DNA of 64,000 bases. Origin: SCBR16-9 sp964537975 (GTDB taxonomy: Bacteria > Hydrogenedentota > Hydrogenedentia > Hydrogenedentales > SCBR16-9). The notes below the pieces were generated by a model, which searched no databases, was not told the origin of the DNA, and was given only the letters and a program-made list of their open reading frames with translations. The position numbers and the translations under genes are program-made. Of the stretch, positions 1 to 8,399 are shown piece after piece. Position 1 is the stretch's first letter. Each line of letters opens with the position of its first letter. Location of the stretch: the NCBI GenBank assembly GCA_964537975.1, contig CAZIDP010000014.1, forward strand, positions 1 through 64,000. The letters are read 5' to 3'.

Positions 1-635
1 AAAATTAGCCTGTTTTATATAATATCAGAGGACAACTGCGGAAGTTGGGTTAGCTTGCATTTTGGTGTTCCCGCAGGAGGGTTTGGGTGTCAGGAATGAT
101 TATATCTATGTGCTAGTATTATGTCATTCTGGGTTCCCGCCTTCGCGGGAATGACGGGAAGGGGGCTACGCGTGAGTGACGATTTTGTCTGCGAACGCGG
201 GTATCTCTGCTGGCACGCCCTCCGGGGTGCGGTTGCTGGAGCTACTTACCCGGGGTGGCGGCTCGTTGGCCTTACCCCGCGCTACGGTGATGTAATCGCT
301 CCGCGATATGGAACGAAAGCGGGTGGCAAGCAGGAGCGTGAAGTGCGGCACCGACGATCGCTACATCAACATCATCACGCCACTCAACTGTCATGCCTAC
401 ACCGTTATGCCACATAGGCAGGTCAGCAGCATAGGGCGTAGCTATCACAGCACCGATATGCTGATCACATTCGTCTACTCATCACCTCCATTTTCAAAAT
501 CTGCGTTCATCGGCGTAATCTGCGGAGAACGGTCGGGGTATTTCTTGCTGGCACGCTCTACACCTTTCGGGGTGCGGTGTTGGGGAAGAGTTGTATCTCG
601 TAGGTGATCATTTCAAGTCTATGCAGGTTGTGTAC
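1..635. other. Non-coding, repeat-bearing stretch
   Basis: I see no convincing gene here. Short reading frames exist on both strands but none has a recognisable domain or a good ribosome binding site. The stretch holds a hairpin palindrome (121-160) and two related degenerate segments, 208-232 and 546-576. Both begin TGCTGGCACGC and end GGGGTGCGG, with the second about six bases longer in the middle. The base composition and palindromes look like decayed dispersed repeats, not a decayed gene. Confidence 0.5.
123..155. repeat. REP-like palindrome
   Basis: An imperfect hairpin. Outer arms GTCA (123-126) and TGAC (152-155) flank inner arms TTCCCGC (134-140) and GCGGGAA (145-151), with loop CTTC and a one-sided bulge at 127-133. 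Palindromes of this type, with a C/G-rich core next to GTCATTC, are common as dispersed extragenic repeats in many bacteria. No second full copy is visible in this window, so the repeat status is inferred from its form. Confidence 0.5.
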
Positions 636-1337
636 CTATGGATTTGTGCCCCATATGTCCATATCTCTGAATAAGGTTCTTCCGGGGAGGCTGGCAAGGT
701 GGACTATTGTTGCGGCAATATCGGCCGCATGCAGATGTAATCCGGGGCCTTCGGTGGGGCCGGTATCTTCTCGGGTGTCAACACTGCTGGGATTCATCAC
801 CATGACACGGATGTTGTTTTTCCGCACTTCATAGTTGAGTGCCTGGGAGAATCCTTGTAATCCAAATTTGCTGGCAGCATACGCACCTGCGCCGGGGTCT
901 CCCTTTTTTCCGCTCATTGAACTGATCATGAAAATGTCACCACGATTTTTATTAATCATGCCTGTTAGAAATGCTTTTGTGGTCAAGAACACCCCGGTAA
1001 GATTGGTTTCCAATACTTCGTTCCAGAGTGATAGTGGCATGTCTGCTACTGGACTGCCGCGCATGGCGCCAGCATTGTTGACAAGGATGTCTACTTCACC
1101 CAGGTCTTTTGTAACCGCATCTGCCAATGCCTGAATTTCATCGGGTGATCGCTGGTCACATACGTAGGTATGGCAGTGTACGCCAATCATTTTCGCAGCC
1201 TCGGACAATGTTGCGGAATTGCGCCCGGTTATCGCAACGCTAGCGCCAGCATCATGCAGTGCCTGGGCAATGTGCCGTCCAATCCCGCGACTTCCCCCTG
1301 TAACTACGGCAATCTTTTTTTCCAGCTTGGTATTCAA
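636..1337 (-). CDS. SDR-family NAD(P)-dependent oxidoreductase
   Basis: A short-chain dehydrogenase/reductase of 233 residues, close to the usual 240-250. The Rossmann cofactor loop TGGSRGIG is at residues 13-20, NNAG at 87-90, the catalytic Ser at 139/140, and the YxxxK pair is Y153/K157; N112 completes the tetrad. It should be a soluble cytoplasmic enzyme that oxidises or reduces a hydroxyl/keto substrate. The substrate cannot be told; FabG-like 3-oxoacyl reduction is one possibility among many. The start is TTG, chosen because GGAGG (1346-1350) lies 8 bases upstream and no ATG or GTG fits. It stands alone, with no co-directional neighbour close by. Confidence 0.9.
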   Translation of the reverse strand: MNTKLEKKIAVVTGGSRGIGRHIAQALHDAGASVAITGRNSATLSEAAKMIGVHCHTYVCDQRSPDEIQALADAVTKDLGEVDILVNNAGAMRGSPVADMPLSLWNEVLETNLTGVFLTTKAFLTGMINKNRGDIFMISSMSGKKGDPGAGAYAASKFGLQGFSQALNYEVRKNNIRVMVMNPSSVDTREDTGPTEGPGLHLHAADIAATIVHLASLPGRTLFRDMDIWGTNP

Positions 1338-1452
1338 TGGGAATTCCTCCGTATTTATTTATGTCTAATTTCCACGCCGGGCTGAAAACTGTATAGTGTT
1401 CTTGACAACGATAACCACATGGTTCCTATGTCGCCTGGACAATGTTTTTAAC

Positions 1453-2703
1453 TTACTTGTCAATGACCAACTTGTCCTGAAGGACACCATTCACATCGTA
1501 TGCGCGGTAGGTCAATCGTTCAAATGGGCCTGTCTCAATATCTATAACCTGAAAAGTGGCCGTGTTTGTAAAACCTACGTCAATGTACTCATGGTTGCCT
1601 TGGCCATAAAATTTGGTGCCTGCAACAGAAATGATATAGGTCGTTCCTTCTGCAGAAGATGGTACCGGTTCACCTCCCCGCATGGGATAGGTACGCAAAT
1701 ACGCATGATCGTGGCCTTGTAATGCCAGGTCTACATGATAGGTGTCGAAAAGTGGTGTCCAATGGGTACGTATTGTTGGATTGTCCCGTGATTTCGAGGA
1801 CGGATATGCCGGATGATGGTACACGACAAATTTCCAGACTGCACTGGACTGGGCCAATTGGGCTTCAAGCCATTCGGTTTGTGTTTCCGGTGGTAAGTTG
1901 GAGTCCAGTATTATGAAGAGGGCATTGGCATATTGAAAGGTATACGCTTTTTGTGGTTCGATACTGGAGGGGCCATTTTGCGGCAAGGTGAATAAGCGAT
2001 GATATAGCCAGGGTTTACCTAGCTGGTATTCATGGTTGCCCAATGCGGGTACGAGAGGTTTGTGATTGTATATTCCACGGGCATTGTGAAAAAACATATC
2101 CCATTCAAAACGAGCGAATCCCCGGTCGACCAAATCCCCGGCAATAATATGGAATGCGGCAGTTGGACAGGTCTTGTGTGAACGAAGCAGTAATTTGCGC
2201 CATTCATCATATCCGTTCTGGACATCACCCATATAGATGAAGGAGAAAGATGCTGCTGTTGCTGGAGCCGTGGTGAATTCTGCCATGGGTGAAAAGACAC
2301 GATTTGTATCGGAACTCACAGCATATACATAGGTGGTATTCGGTTCAAGCCCTGTCAAGACAGCCGTGTGGCGATAATTCATCGGATCATTAATGGTATA
2401 GGGTAACCACAATAATTTGCTGTGTGCCGCTATAATGGTCGGTAAATGGGCGTGGCTGGAGTGAAATTCGGATTTCTTCATATACGTGACCACACTTTTT
2501 CGTACAGAAACTCCCGTACGCCACTGTATCGTTTGTGACGTAGCAGGGTCTTCGCTCCAAGTCAGCAACACCTGGTCTGGAATGTAATTTGAAGGATAGG
2601 GGGTTAATTGGTACAAGAAAACAAAGGCGATCACAGAAATCGCCAACAATATAACCAACAATAAAGTTACTAAGGAATATCCGGCTCTGTTGTACATAAA
2701 CAA
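1453..2703 (-). CDS. Membrane-anchored purple-acid-phosphatase-like metallophosphoesterase
   Basis: A 416-residue protein with an N-terminal membrane anchor (about residues 9-31), a fibronectin-III-like domain of the purple acid phosphatase N-terminal type (about 40-147), and a calcineurin-like phosphoesterase domain. Metal ligands are in the motifs GDVQ (159-162), GDLVDRG (189-195), GNHEY (222-226), HHPAY (296-300) and GHDHAY (330-335). It probably hydrolyses phosphate mono- or diesters outside the cytoplasmic membrane. The start is either TTG at 2703, with AAGAG six bases upstream, or ATG at 2697. A longer paralogue lies at 13291-15105; this copy lacks that protein's N-terminal domain of nearly 200 residues. 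Confidence 0.88.
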   Translation of the reverse strand: MFMYNRAGYSLVTLLLVILLAISVIAFVFLYQLTPYPSNYIPDQVLLTWSEDPATSQTIQWRTGVSVRKSVVTYMKKSEFHSSHAHLPTIIAAHSKLLWLPYTINDPMNYRHTAVLTGLEPNTTYVYAVSSDTNRVFSPMAEFTTAPATAASFSFIYMGDVQNGYDEWRKLLLRSHKTCPTAAFHIIAGDLVDRGFARFEWDMFFHNARGIYNHKPLVPALGNHEYQLGKPWLYHRLFTLPQNGPSSIEPQKAYTFQYANALFIILDSNLPPETQTEWLEAQLAQSSAVWKFVVYHHPAYPSSKSRDNPTIRTHWTPLFDTYHVDLALQGHDHAYLRTYPMRGGEPVPSSAEGTTYIISVAGTKFYGQGNHEYIDVGFTNTATFQVIDIETGPFERLTYRAYDVNGVLQDKLVIDK

Positions 2704-2948
2704 ATATTGCTCTTACCATTAAAAATTCAAGATGTAATTGAAGTGTATGACACTAGATTAATTTTTATATGATAGCATGCCATGTCTAAAAACGGATAAT
2801 AGTATGATTGTCAATTTTCATCAGCAGGATGATTTGCGAGTTGAGTAACTGCCTGAGAGCAACTTGTATACAGTTGTTGGCGTTGTGTTAATGTTTATGC
2901 TCTATTTGCGTAATAGAATTGGATTTTCTGGTGGACAGGAGTATTTTT

Positions 2949-5339
2949 ATGAAATTGTTTTTGAGTTTCCTTGGTGTTGCTATGCTAAGTGTATGGAGTG
3001 CGATGGCTGTGGACAGGACAGATGAATATAAAATACATGCCGGTGAGCCCCGATGGGAGCCAATAGAAGACGCTATATACCTGCAAGAAATTGGCAGACA
3101 TATATCAACAGAAAAACCTGTTCTAGATATCGCTGTTGTACCAGCACACAATGAAAATGTACAAGCCTTGGTGTATGCAGTTATTGACCACCAGTTGTAC
3201 ACTCTGTCAAACAATGATTTTGTCCAGGTTGCTGAAGCACCTTCTCGTGTACACCGTATTTTCTCTTTTGTAAATGCTGATGGTCAGTTGTGGTGTACCG
3301 CAGAAAGTGGTTTGTATCTATTTCATGATTCCCAGTGGTCTCACCTGAGTGATGAATCATTCGTCGACCTTACCCTGCACCGGGGACAAGTTCATGCAGC
3401 AACTTCTGAAATTGTGTTTCGGTATGAAAACGGTACGCTGCATAGTATCGAACCAGACGGTGGATTCCTTTCGACCAATACGACCTATCATAAAGAAGAT
3501 GGCACCCAGGTATTACCACGTCCGGAGCGTTTTGGCCCCTTGGTTCGTATAGCATCCTATGGTGATACATTATATGGCTTGCGACCTGGTAACCTGGTGC
3601 TGTTTGATGGGGAACACATCGATCCTACGGCCTACGATTGGGGGGTACTGCCTTCCAGGCAAACCCATGATCTGCTGACGCTGGGACATCGCTTGTTTGT
3701 TGCAACCAATCGGGGTGTAGGGGAGCTTCGGGGCATGTCTATGACCACTCTGAATGGTGCGACAGGGTTGCCCTATGAAGACACCACTTGCCTGGCAGAA
3801 GGTTTTGATGGGGAACTTTGGATTGGTACGCGCCGTGGTGCCATACGGTGGTTGGGTGGCGACGAATTCCATTACTTTGCAGGGCAACGCTGGTTGCCTG
3901 AGGATCATGTCAATGCGATAGCTGTTGATGGCAATTCGGTGTATATCGCAACACAAGGTGGATTGGGAATCATTTCCTATGAGCCTTACACGTTACGGAA
4001 AAAGGCCGATTATTACGAACAACGACTGGATGCCTGGGGCCACAAGCGTATGGGTTTTACCCACAAACTCTGGTGGAATGATGCATTGGGTCGGTGGGTT
4101 CGAGAAGTTTCTGACAACGATGGTGGATTTACCGGGCATTATCTTGTTGCCATGAGTTACAAATATGCCGTCACGGGAGACGCGCATGCGCTTGAAGAGG
4201 CCAACAACACCTTTCTGGCGATGCGCTGGCTGGAAACCATCACCCCTATGGAAGGCTTTCCCGCACGTGCGATCTGGTCTATTGGAGACGATACAGAGAA
4301 ATCACAACACGGCTCTGGAGGACTGCCTGCGCGTTGGGTGCCTACACCTGACGGCAACTTTGAGTGGAAAGGGGACACCTCCAGCGATGAAGTTGGTGCG
4401 CACTTTTATGCGGTATCCATTTACCACGATTTGGCTGCCAGAGATGAATACAAAGCAATGGCCAAAGACCATATTGAGCGTCTGGCTTCACATATCATGG
4501 ACAATGGGTGGAAGCTCATCGATATGGATGGGCAATTGACTCGCTGGGGACGCTGGGACCCGGAGTACTTATTGCAACCCTATGGTTATTACGCCTTGGG
4601 ACTCAATGGCATGGAGGCCCAGGCCTATGCAATCACCGCGCTGGGTGTTACAGGGGATCAGAAATTTCAAGCAGGTCTGGATCAATTAATTGAATGGCGG
4701 TATCACCACCATACAGTACGCCAAAAAATAACCTTTCCGCCAAACTACATTACCCCCTGGGATGATCGACTTGCCTTTTTGTCGTATTATCCTCTACTGA
4801 AATATTGTCAAGACCCCCATTTGCGTTCCATCTACCGACGTAGTCTGGACAGAAGCTGGGAAATCAAGCGGATTGAAGAATATGCCTGGTACAACTTGAT
4901 GTACGGCATTCTGACCGGCAACGAATGTGAGTTGGACGTTGCGGTTCGTCATTTGCGGGAATGGCCGCTGGATTTAGTAGAATACAGCTATCAAAATGCG
5001 CATCGACTCGATTTGCATTCGAAACCGGGCTATGTGCCTTATGCCGTAGGTCCGCGAACAGAATCTCCCAGGGCAATGTCGCCACGCGAGGTGGGGCCTA
5101 AAAAACTTGATGCGAACTATCTTCAGTTGGATGGTGGCTCGGGAGGACGTGGAGCGGCAGAACCGAATGCCTGGTTGGAAAGTTATTGGATGGCCCGGTA
5201 TTATGGAATGATCTCGGAACCTCTCACAGATCAACCCGACTTAATGGCGTATACAGATGGTTTTGAATCTTCCAACGATTTGCCTGGCGCGGCATCCTAT
5301 GACGGGCCCGATCGTCCAACGATGTCAGAACTTCGATAA
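2949..5339 (+). CDS. Secreted protein: beta-propeller repeats plus alpha/alpha-toroid-like domain
   Basis: A 796-residue secreted protein. The start is the ATG at 2949, with AGGAG (2937-2941) seven bases upstream, because this begins directly with a signal peptide (MKLFLSFLGVAMLSVWSAMA); an in-frame ATG at 2919 would prepend ten residues before it. The first half has propeller-like repeats resembling the sensor repeats of hybrid two-component regulators: LWCTAESGLYLF, LWIGTRRGAIRW and VYIATQGGLGII all fit the pattern of a W/Y-x-G/A-T-x-x-G blade. The second half is helix-rich with Trp/Tyr-rich segments, as in six-hairpin (alpha/alpha)6 toroids of glycoside hydrolases and lyases. No catalytic residue can be assigned. 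I do not recognise the family. Confidence 0.75.
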   Translation: MKLFLSFLGVAMLSVWSAMAVDRTDEYKIHAGEPRWEPIEDAIYLQEIGRHISTEKPVLDIAVVPAHNENVQALVYAVIDHQLYTLSNNDFVQVAEAPSRVHRIFSFVNADGQLWCTAESGLYLFHDSQWSHLSDESFVDLTLHRGQVHAATSEIVFRYENGTLHSIEPDGGFLSTNTTYHKEDGTQVLPRPERFGPLVRIASYGDTLYGLRPGNLVLFDGEHIDPTAYDWGVLPSRQTHDLLTLGHRLFVATNRGVGELRGMSMTTLNGATGLPYEDTTCLAEGFDGELWIGTRRGAIRWLGGDEFHYFAGQRWLPEDHVNAIAVDGNSVYIATQGGLGIISYEPYTLRKKADYYEQRLDAWGHKRMGFTHKLWWNDALGRWVREVSDNDGGFTGHYLVAMSYKYAVTGDAHALEEANNTFLAMRWLETITPMEGFPARAIWSIGDDTEKSQHGSGGLPARWVPTPDGNFEWKGDTSSDEVGAHFYAVSIYHDLAARDEYKAMAKDHIERLASHIMDNGWKLIDMDGQLTRWGRWDPEYLLQPYGYYALGLNGMEAQAYAITALGVTGDQKFQAGLDQLIEWRYHHHTVRQKITFPPNYITPWDDRLAFLSYYPLLKYCQDPHLRSIYRRSLDRSWEIKRIEEYAWYNLMYGILTGNECELDVAVRHLREWPLDLVEYSYQNAHRLDLHSKPGYVPYAVGPRTESPRAMSPREVGPKKLDANYLQLDGGSGGRGAAEPNAWLESYWMARYYGMISEPLTDQPDLMAYTDGFESSNDLPGAASYDGPDRPTMSELR

Positions 5340-5584
5340 GGCTGTCAGGGTAATTCCATTTTTCAACGTTAGCTAATTATTATGTAGATTAATTATGATG
5401 TCGTAGCAAGAGATGTCGTTCCAATTGTGAGGAAGTGTATTGCTGGATAGCCTATTGCGATTATTGCATAGTTTTTCGGGGAAATAGCGCTTTGTAAATA
5501 GATAATATCATAATGCGCACCTGTGGCATCTTTGGGCAATGCCGATTCTGTTTTTGGTGGTCAGTGAAATGAACGTTCAGTTTA

Positions 5585-5613
5585 TTGGTTTTATCTTGTG
5601 ATTTTGTTATAAT
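5585..5613 (+). promoter_or_regulatory. Sigma70-type promoter for the mre operon
   Basis: TTGGTT (5585-5590) and a perfect TATAAT (5608-5613) are separated by 17 bases, and TG one base before the -10 box makes it an extended -10. It lies in the 378-base gap before mreB and would give a leader of about 100 bases. Nothing else is recognisable in 5340-5717. Confidence 0.55.
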
Positions 5614-5717
5614 CCGTAAGCTGATTTCTCGTCATTTTCTGGCTTTCGTAAACCCTTGTGTTTATGTCGTTTCCACTTGTTGCAAATTATTTAATCGCAA
5701 CACTGAAAGGTTTTTTT

Positions 5718-6749
5718 GTGTTCGGATTCCTCCGTCATCTACCCGGCCTGTTTTCACATGATATGGCCATTGATCTGGGTACTGCCAATACGCTCGTATA
5801 TGTGAAAGGTCAGGGTATCGTCCTGAGTGAACCTTCTGTAGTTGCGATTAACAAAGATAATAATAATGAAGTGCGGGCTGTGGGTATAGAAGCCAAGAAT
5901 ATGATTGGGCGTACCCCCGGCAACATCGTAGCAATCCGGCCCATGAAAGATGGTGTTATTGCAGACTTTGATGTGACGGAGAAAATGCTTCGACGTTTTA
6001 TCGAAAAAGTGCATAACCGTAAGCGTTTGGTAACACCCCGCGTGGCTGTAAGTATCCCCTCGGGTATCACCGCAGTAGAGCGGCGTGCAGTAACGGAAAG
6101 TACCATGCAGGCTGGTGCCAAAAAGGTGTATCTGATTGAAGAGCCCATGGCGGCATCCATTGGTGCTGGTCTACCGGTTCAAGACCCCCAGGGTTCCATG
6201 ATTGTTGATATTGGTGGTGGCACGACGGAAGTCGCGGTTATTTCCCTTGGTGGCATTGTGTTTTCAAAGTCTGTACGAGTAGCTGGTGACGAAATGGACC
6301 AGGCCATCATTCAACATTTGAAACGCACCTATAACATGCTGGTGGGTGAACGTACCTCAGAAGAAATCAAGATTGCCATCGGCTCCGCATATCCTATGAA
6401 GGAAGAGATGGAGATGCAAGTTAAGGGACGGGACCAGGTCATGGGCCTGCCAAAAATTATCACCATCACCTCGGAAGAAATTCGTGAATCCCTCAGTGAG
6501 CCAATCAGTCATATAGTGGATGCGGTACGGGTAACCCTGGAGCGAACGCCTCCGGAGCTTTCTGCCGACATAGTGGACCGCGGAATGGTGTTGGCAGGTG
6601 GTGGCGCATTGTTGCGTGGTTTGGACAAGTTACTCGCAAAAGAGACCGGTCTACACGTTACAGTTGCGGAAGACCCCTTAACAGCGGTGGTATTGGGTGG
6701 CGGTAAATTCTTGGAAGAGTTGAAAAATTTCCCTGCTGAAGAGGTGTAG
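5718..6749 (+). CDS. mreB: Rod shape-determining protein MreB
   Basis: The bacterial actin that organises lateral-wall synthesis at the cytoplasmic membrane with MreC, MreD, PBP2 and RodA. The frame is open from 5658, but the start is placed at GTG 5718: it sits seven bases after GAAAGG (5705-5710) and gives the typical beginning (FGFLR...) and a typical length of 343 residues. The phosphate-1 motif DLGTANT starts at D19, phosphate-2 DIGGGT at D164, and the C-terminal adenosine motif GGGALLRGL is present. First gene of mreBCD-mrdA-rodA. Confidence 0.97.
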   Translation: MFGFLRHLPGLFSHDMAIDLGTANTLVYVKGQGIVLSEPSVVAINKDNNNEVRAVGIEAKNMIGRTPGNIVAIRPMKDGVIADFDVTEKMLRRFIEKVHNRKRLVTPRVAVSIPSGITAVERRAVTESTMQAGAKKVYLIEEPMAASIGAGLPVQDPQGSMIVDIGGGTTEVAVISLGGIVFSKSVRVAGDEMDQAIIQHLKRTYNMLVGERTSEEIKIAIGSAYPMKEEMEMQVKGRDQVMGLPKIITITSEEIRESLSEPISHIVDAVRVTLERTPPELSADIVDRGMVLAGGGALLRGLDKLLAKETGLHVTVAEDPLTAVVLGGGKFLEELKNFPAEEV

Positions 6750-6866
6750 TTCGCCTGCAGCAATGTACATGATCCTGCCGAAACTTGTGTTTGTACCTTT
6801 AACGGCTTACCGAGGTTCATTGTACCATTGCTCCGGTATCGGCAGAGACCGTAGGAATTGTTTCTA

Positions 6867-7793
6867 TTGAATTTATGGCGTTTTTTCCATACGCATCGCC
6901 CACTCATCGTATTGATATTTCTTGTGATGGCTTCGGTTATCTCTTTGGTAACAGGAACCGAATCCAGCACGATTCACCACGGTGCACGCCGTATCGTGTC
7001 CATGTTAGCGTTTCCATTCCTCAAAACAGTTCAAATGGCGGACAATGCAGGCACGTATATTTACGGTTTTGTTGCGAATTATCATGCCATCCATCAGGAA
7101 AATGCAGAGCTGCGCCAACTTGTCGTAGAGCGTAATGTCCTGTTAGCCCGCAACAATGAATTGTCTGCTGAAAATCATCGCATACGGCGTGATTTAAATT
7201 TTCTTCGTGAACAACCCCATTATGAGTTGGAACCTGCTGGCATTTTGCAAAATGCCAAGGGCATTCTGACGATTGATCGGGGTTCTTTTCACGGAATTGA
7301 GCGCTCTATGGCGGTAATCACCAGAGATGGTGTTGTGGGGGTTATTACCGAAGTCGATGATTTTACATCAATCGTTGCTACCCTCCACCATCCGGATTGT
7401 AAAGTGGGTGTGATGGTATGGCGAAATCGCCAACGGGCCTATGATGGTGTTATACATGCCAGTGGAAGCGATCTGAGTCTTATCTGTACGATGGAGTATA
7501 TTGATTTTCAAGCGGATGTGCGCACCGGGGATTTGGTTGTGACAAGCCCTGAGAGTCTGTTTCCTGCCGGGTATCCCGTTGGAATTATTGGTGCCGCACC
7601 GACAGGGGATACGCTGTGGAGACGTGCGGAAGTTACTCCCCTGGTGGACCCTTACCGACTGGATATCGTGTATATTGTACGGCGAGCTTCAGAACCACAC
7701 GACATCCTCATGGGGCCACCAACGGCAAAAAGCCAGAATCTGGCTCCAGAAACGCCTGATACACGTCCTTTACAAGAACGTATGGCACCATAA
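6867..7793 (+). CDS. mreC: Rod shape-determining protein MreC
   Basis: The bitopic membrane scaffold of the elongation complex. It has an N-terminal transmembrane helix (PLIVLIFLVMASVISLV), a coiled coil (about residues 70-110) and the MreC beta-domain with the typical GxxxGVV and DP motifs, for example RDGVVGVITEVD and PLVDPYRLDIVYIV. Length is about 308 residues, usual for MreC. No ATG or GTG is available near the start. Two in-frame TTG codons are possible: 6858 touches AGGA, while 6867 lies ten bases downstream of it and is preferred. It lies between mreB and mreD. Confidence 0.95.
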   Translation: MNLWRFFHTHRPLIVLIFLVMASVISLVTGTESSTIHHGARRIVSMLAFPFLKTVQMADNAGTYIYGFVANYHAIHQENAELRQLVVERNVLLARNNELSAENHRIRRDLNFLREQPHYELEPAGILQNAKGILTIDRGSFHGIERSMAVITRDGVVGVITEVDDFTSIVATLHHPDCKVGVMVWRNRQRAYDGVIHASGSDLSLICTMEYIDFQADVRTGDLVVTSPESLFPAGYPVGIIGAAPTGDTLWRRAEVTPLVDPYRLDIVYIVRRASEPHDILMGPPTAKSQNLAPETPDTRPLQERMAP

Positions 7794-7892
7794 TCATGTT
7801 TTATCGAATTAATATCTGTGAAATTCATACCATATATGTATCATTTTTTTTTGGGCATCATAGCGTGATGTACGATTGTTTAAGGTACGGCA

Positions 7893-8399
7893 ATGTTTCG
7901 TAACGCAGCATGGATTATCGCTATCATAGTAATGGCGCTATTGCAAACCAATTGGCCGGATGTACTCAAATTGCAAAATGTAGTGCCGGATTTGATGCTG
8001 GCCTTGGTGGTTTATCTGGCACTGAAAGAAAGTGCCGAGCGCGCTATGTTTACCGGTGTATTTGGTGGAATTGTTCTGGATGTGGCCAGCAATTCAGTAC
8101 TGGGACATCACGTGTTATGCCTGGTCTTGGGTGGCTACACCATCGCGCAACTTTCTCGCCGTATCATATCAGAACATCCAGCCATAAAAGTCGGTCTGGT
8201 GCTTGTGGCAGCTTTCGCGAATGGTGTTCTTTACACGATGATTCAATACATACAAAATCCTGGAATACCTTTTATTTATACGATTGTATCTTCCGTGGCG
8301 CCAGCAGCGTTTTTTACTGCCCTGCTGACTCCATTACTGTTTTACTTGCTCAGTCGCACCTTGCACCATAAGAATGTTGCACATGGAGGCTTGACCTGA
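7893..8399 (+). CDS. mreD: Rod shape-determining protein MreD
   Basis: A small polytopic membrane protein of 168 residues with about five hydrophobic helices. It bridges MreC and the PBP2/RodA synthase. The family features are a first helix followed by a conserved P-D-x-x-L segment (VVPDLMLALVVYLAL), then GxxxDxxS/G-like FGGIVLDVASNSVLG. The start has AAGG eight bases upstream. Its stop codon overlaps the start of mrdA by one base (TGATG at 8397-8401), so the two are probably translationally coupled. Confidence 0.93.
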   Translation: MFRNAAWIIAIIVMALLQTNWPDVLKLQNVVPDLMLALVVYLALKESAERAMFTGVFGGIVLDVASNSVLGHHVLCLVLGGYTIAQLSRRIISEHPAIKVGLVLVAAFANGVLYTMIQYIQNPGIPFIYTIVSSVAPAAFFTALLTPLLFYLLSRTLHHKNVAHGGLT

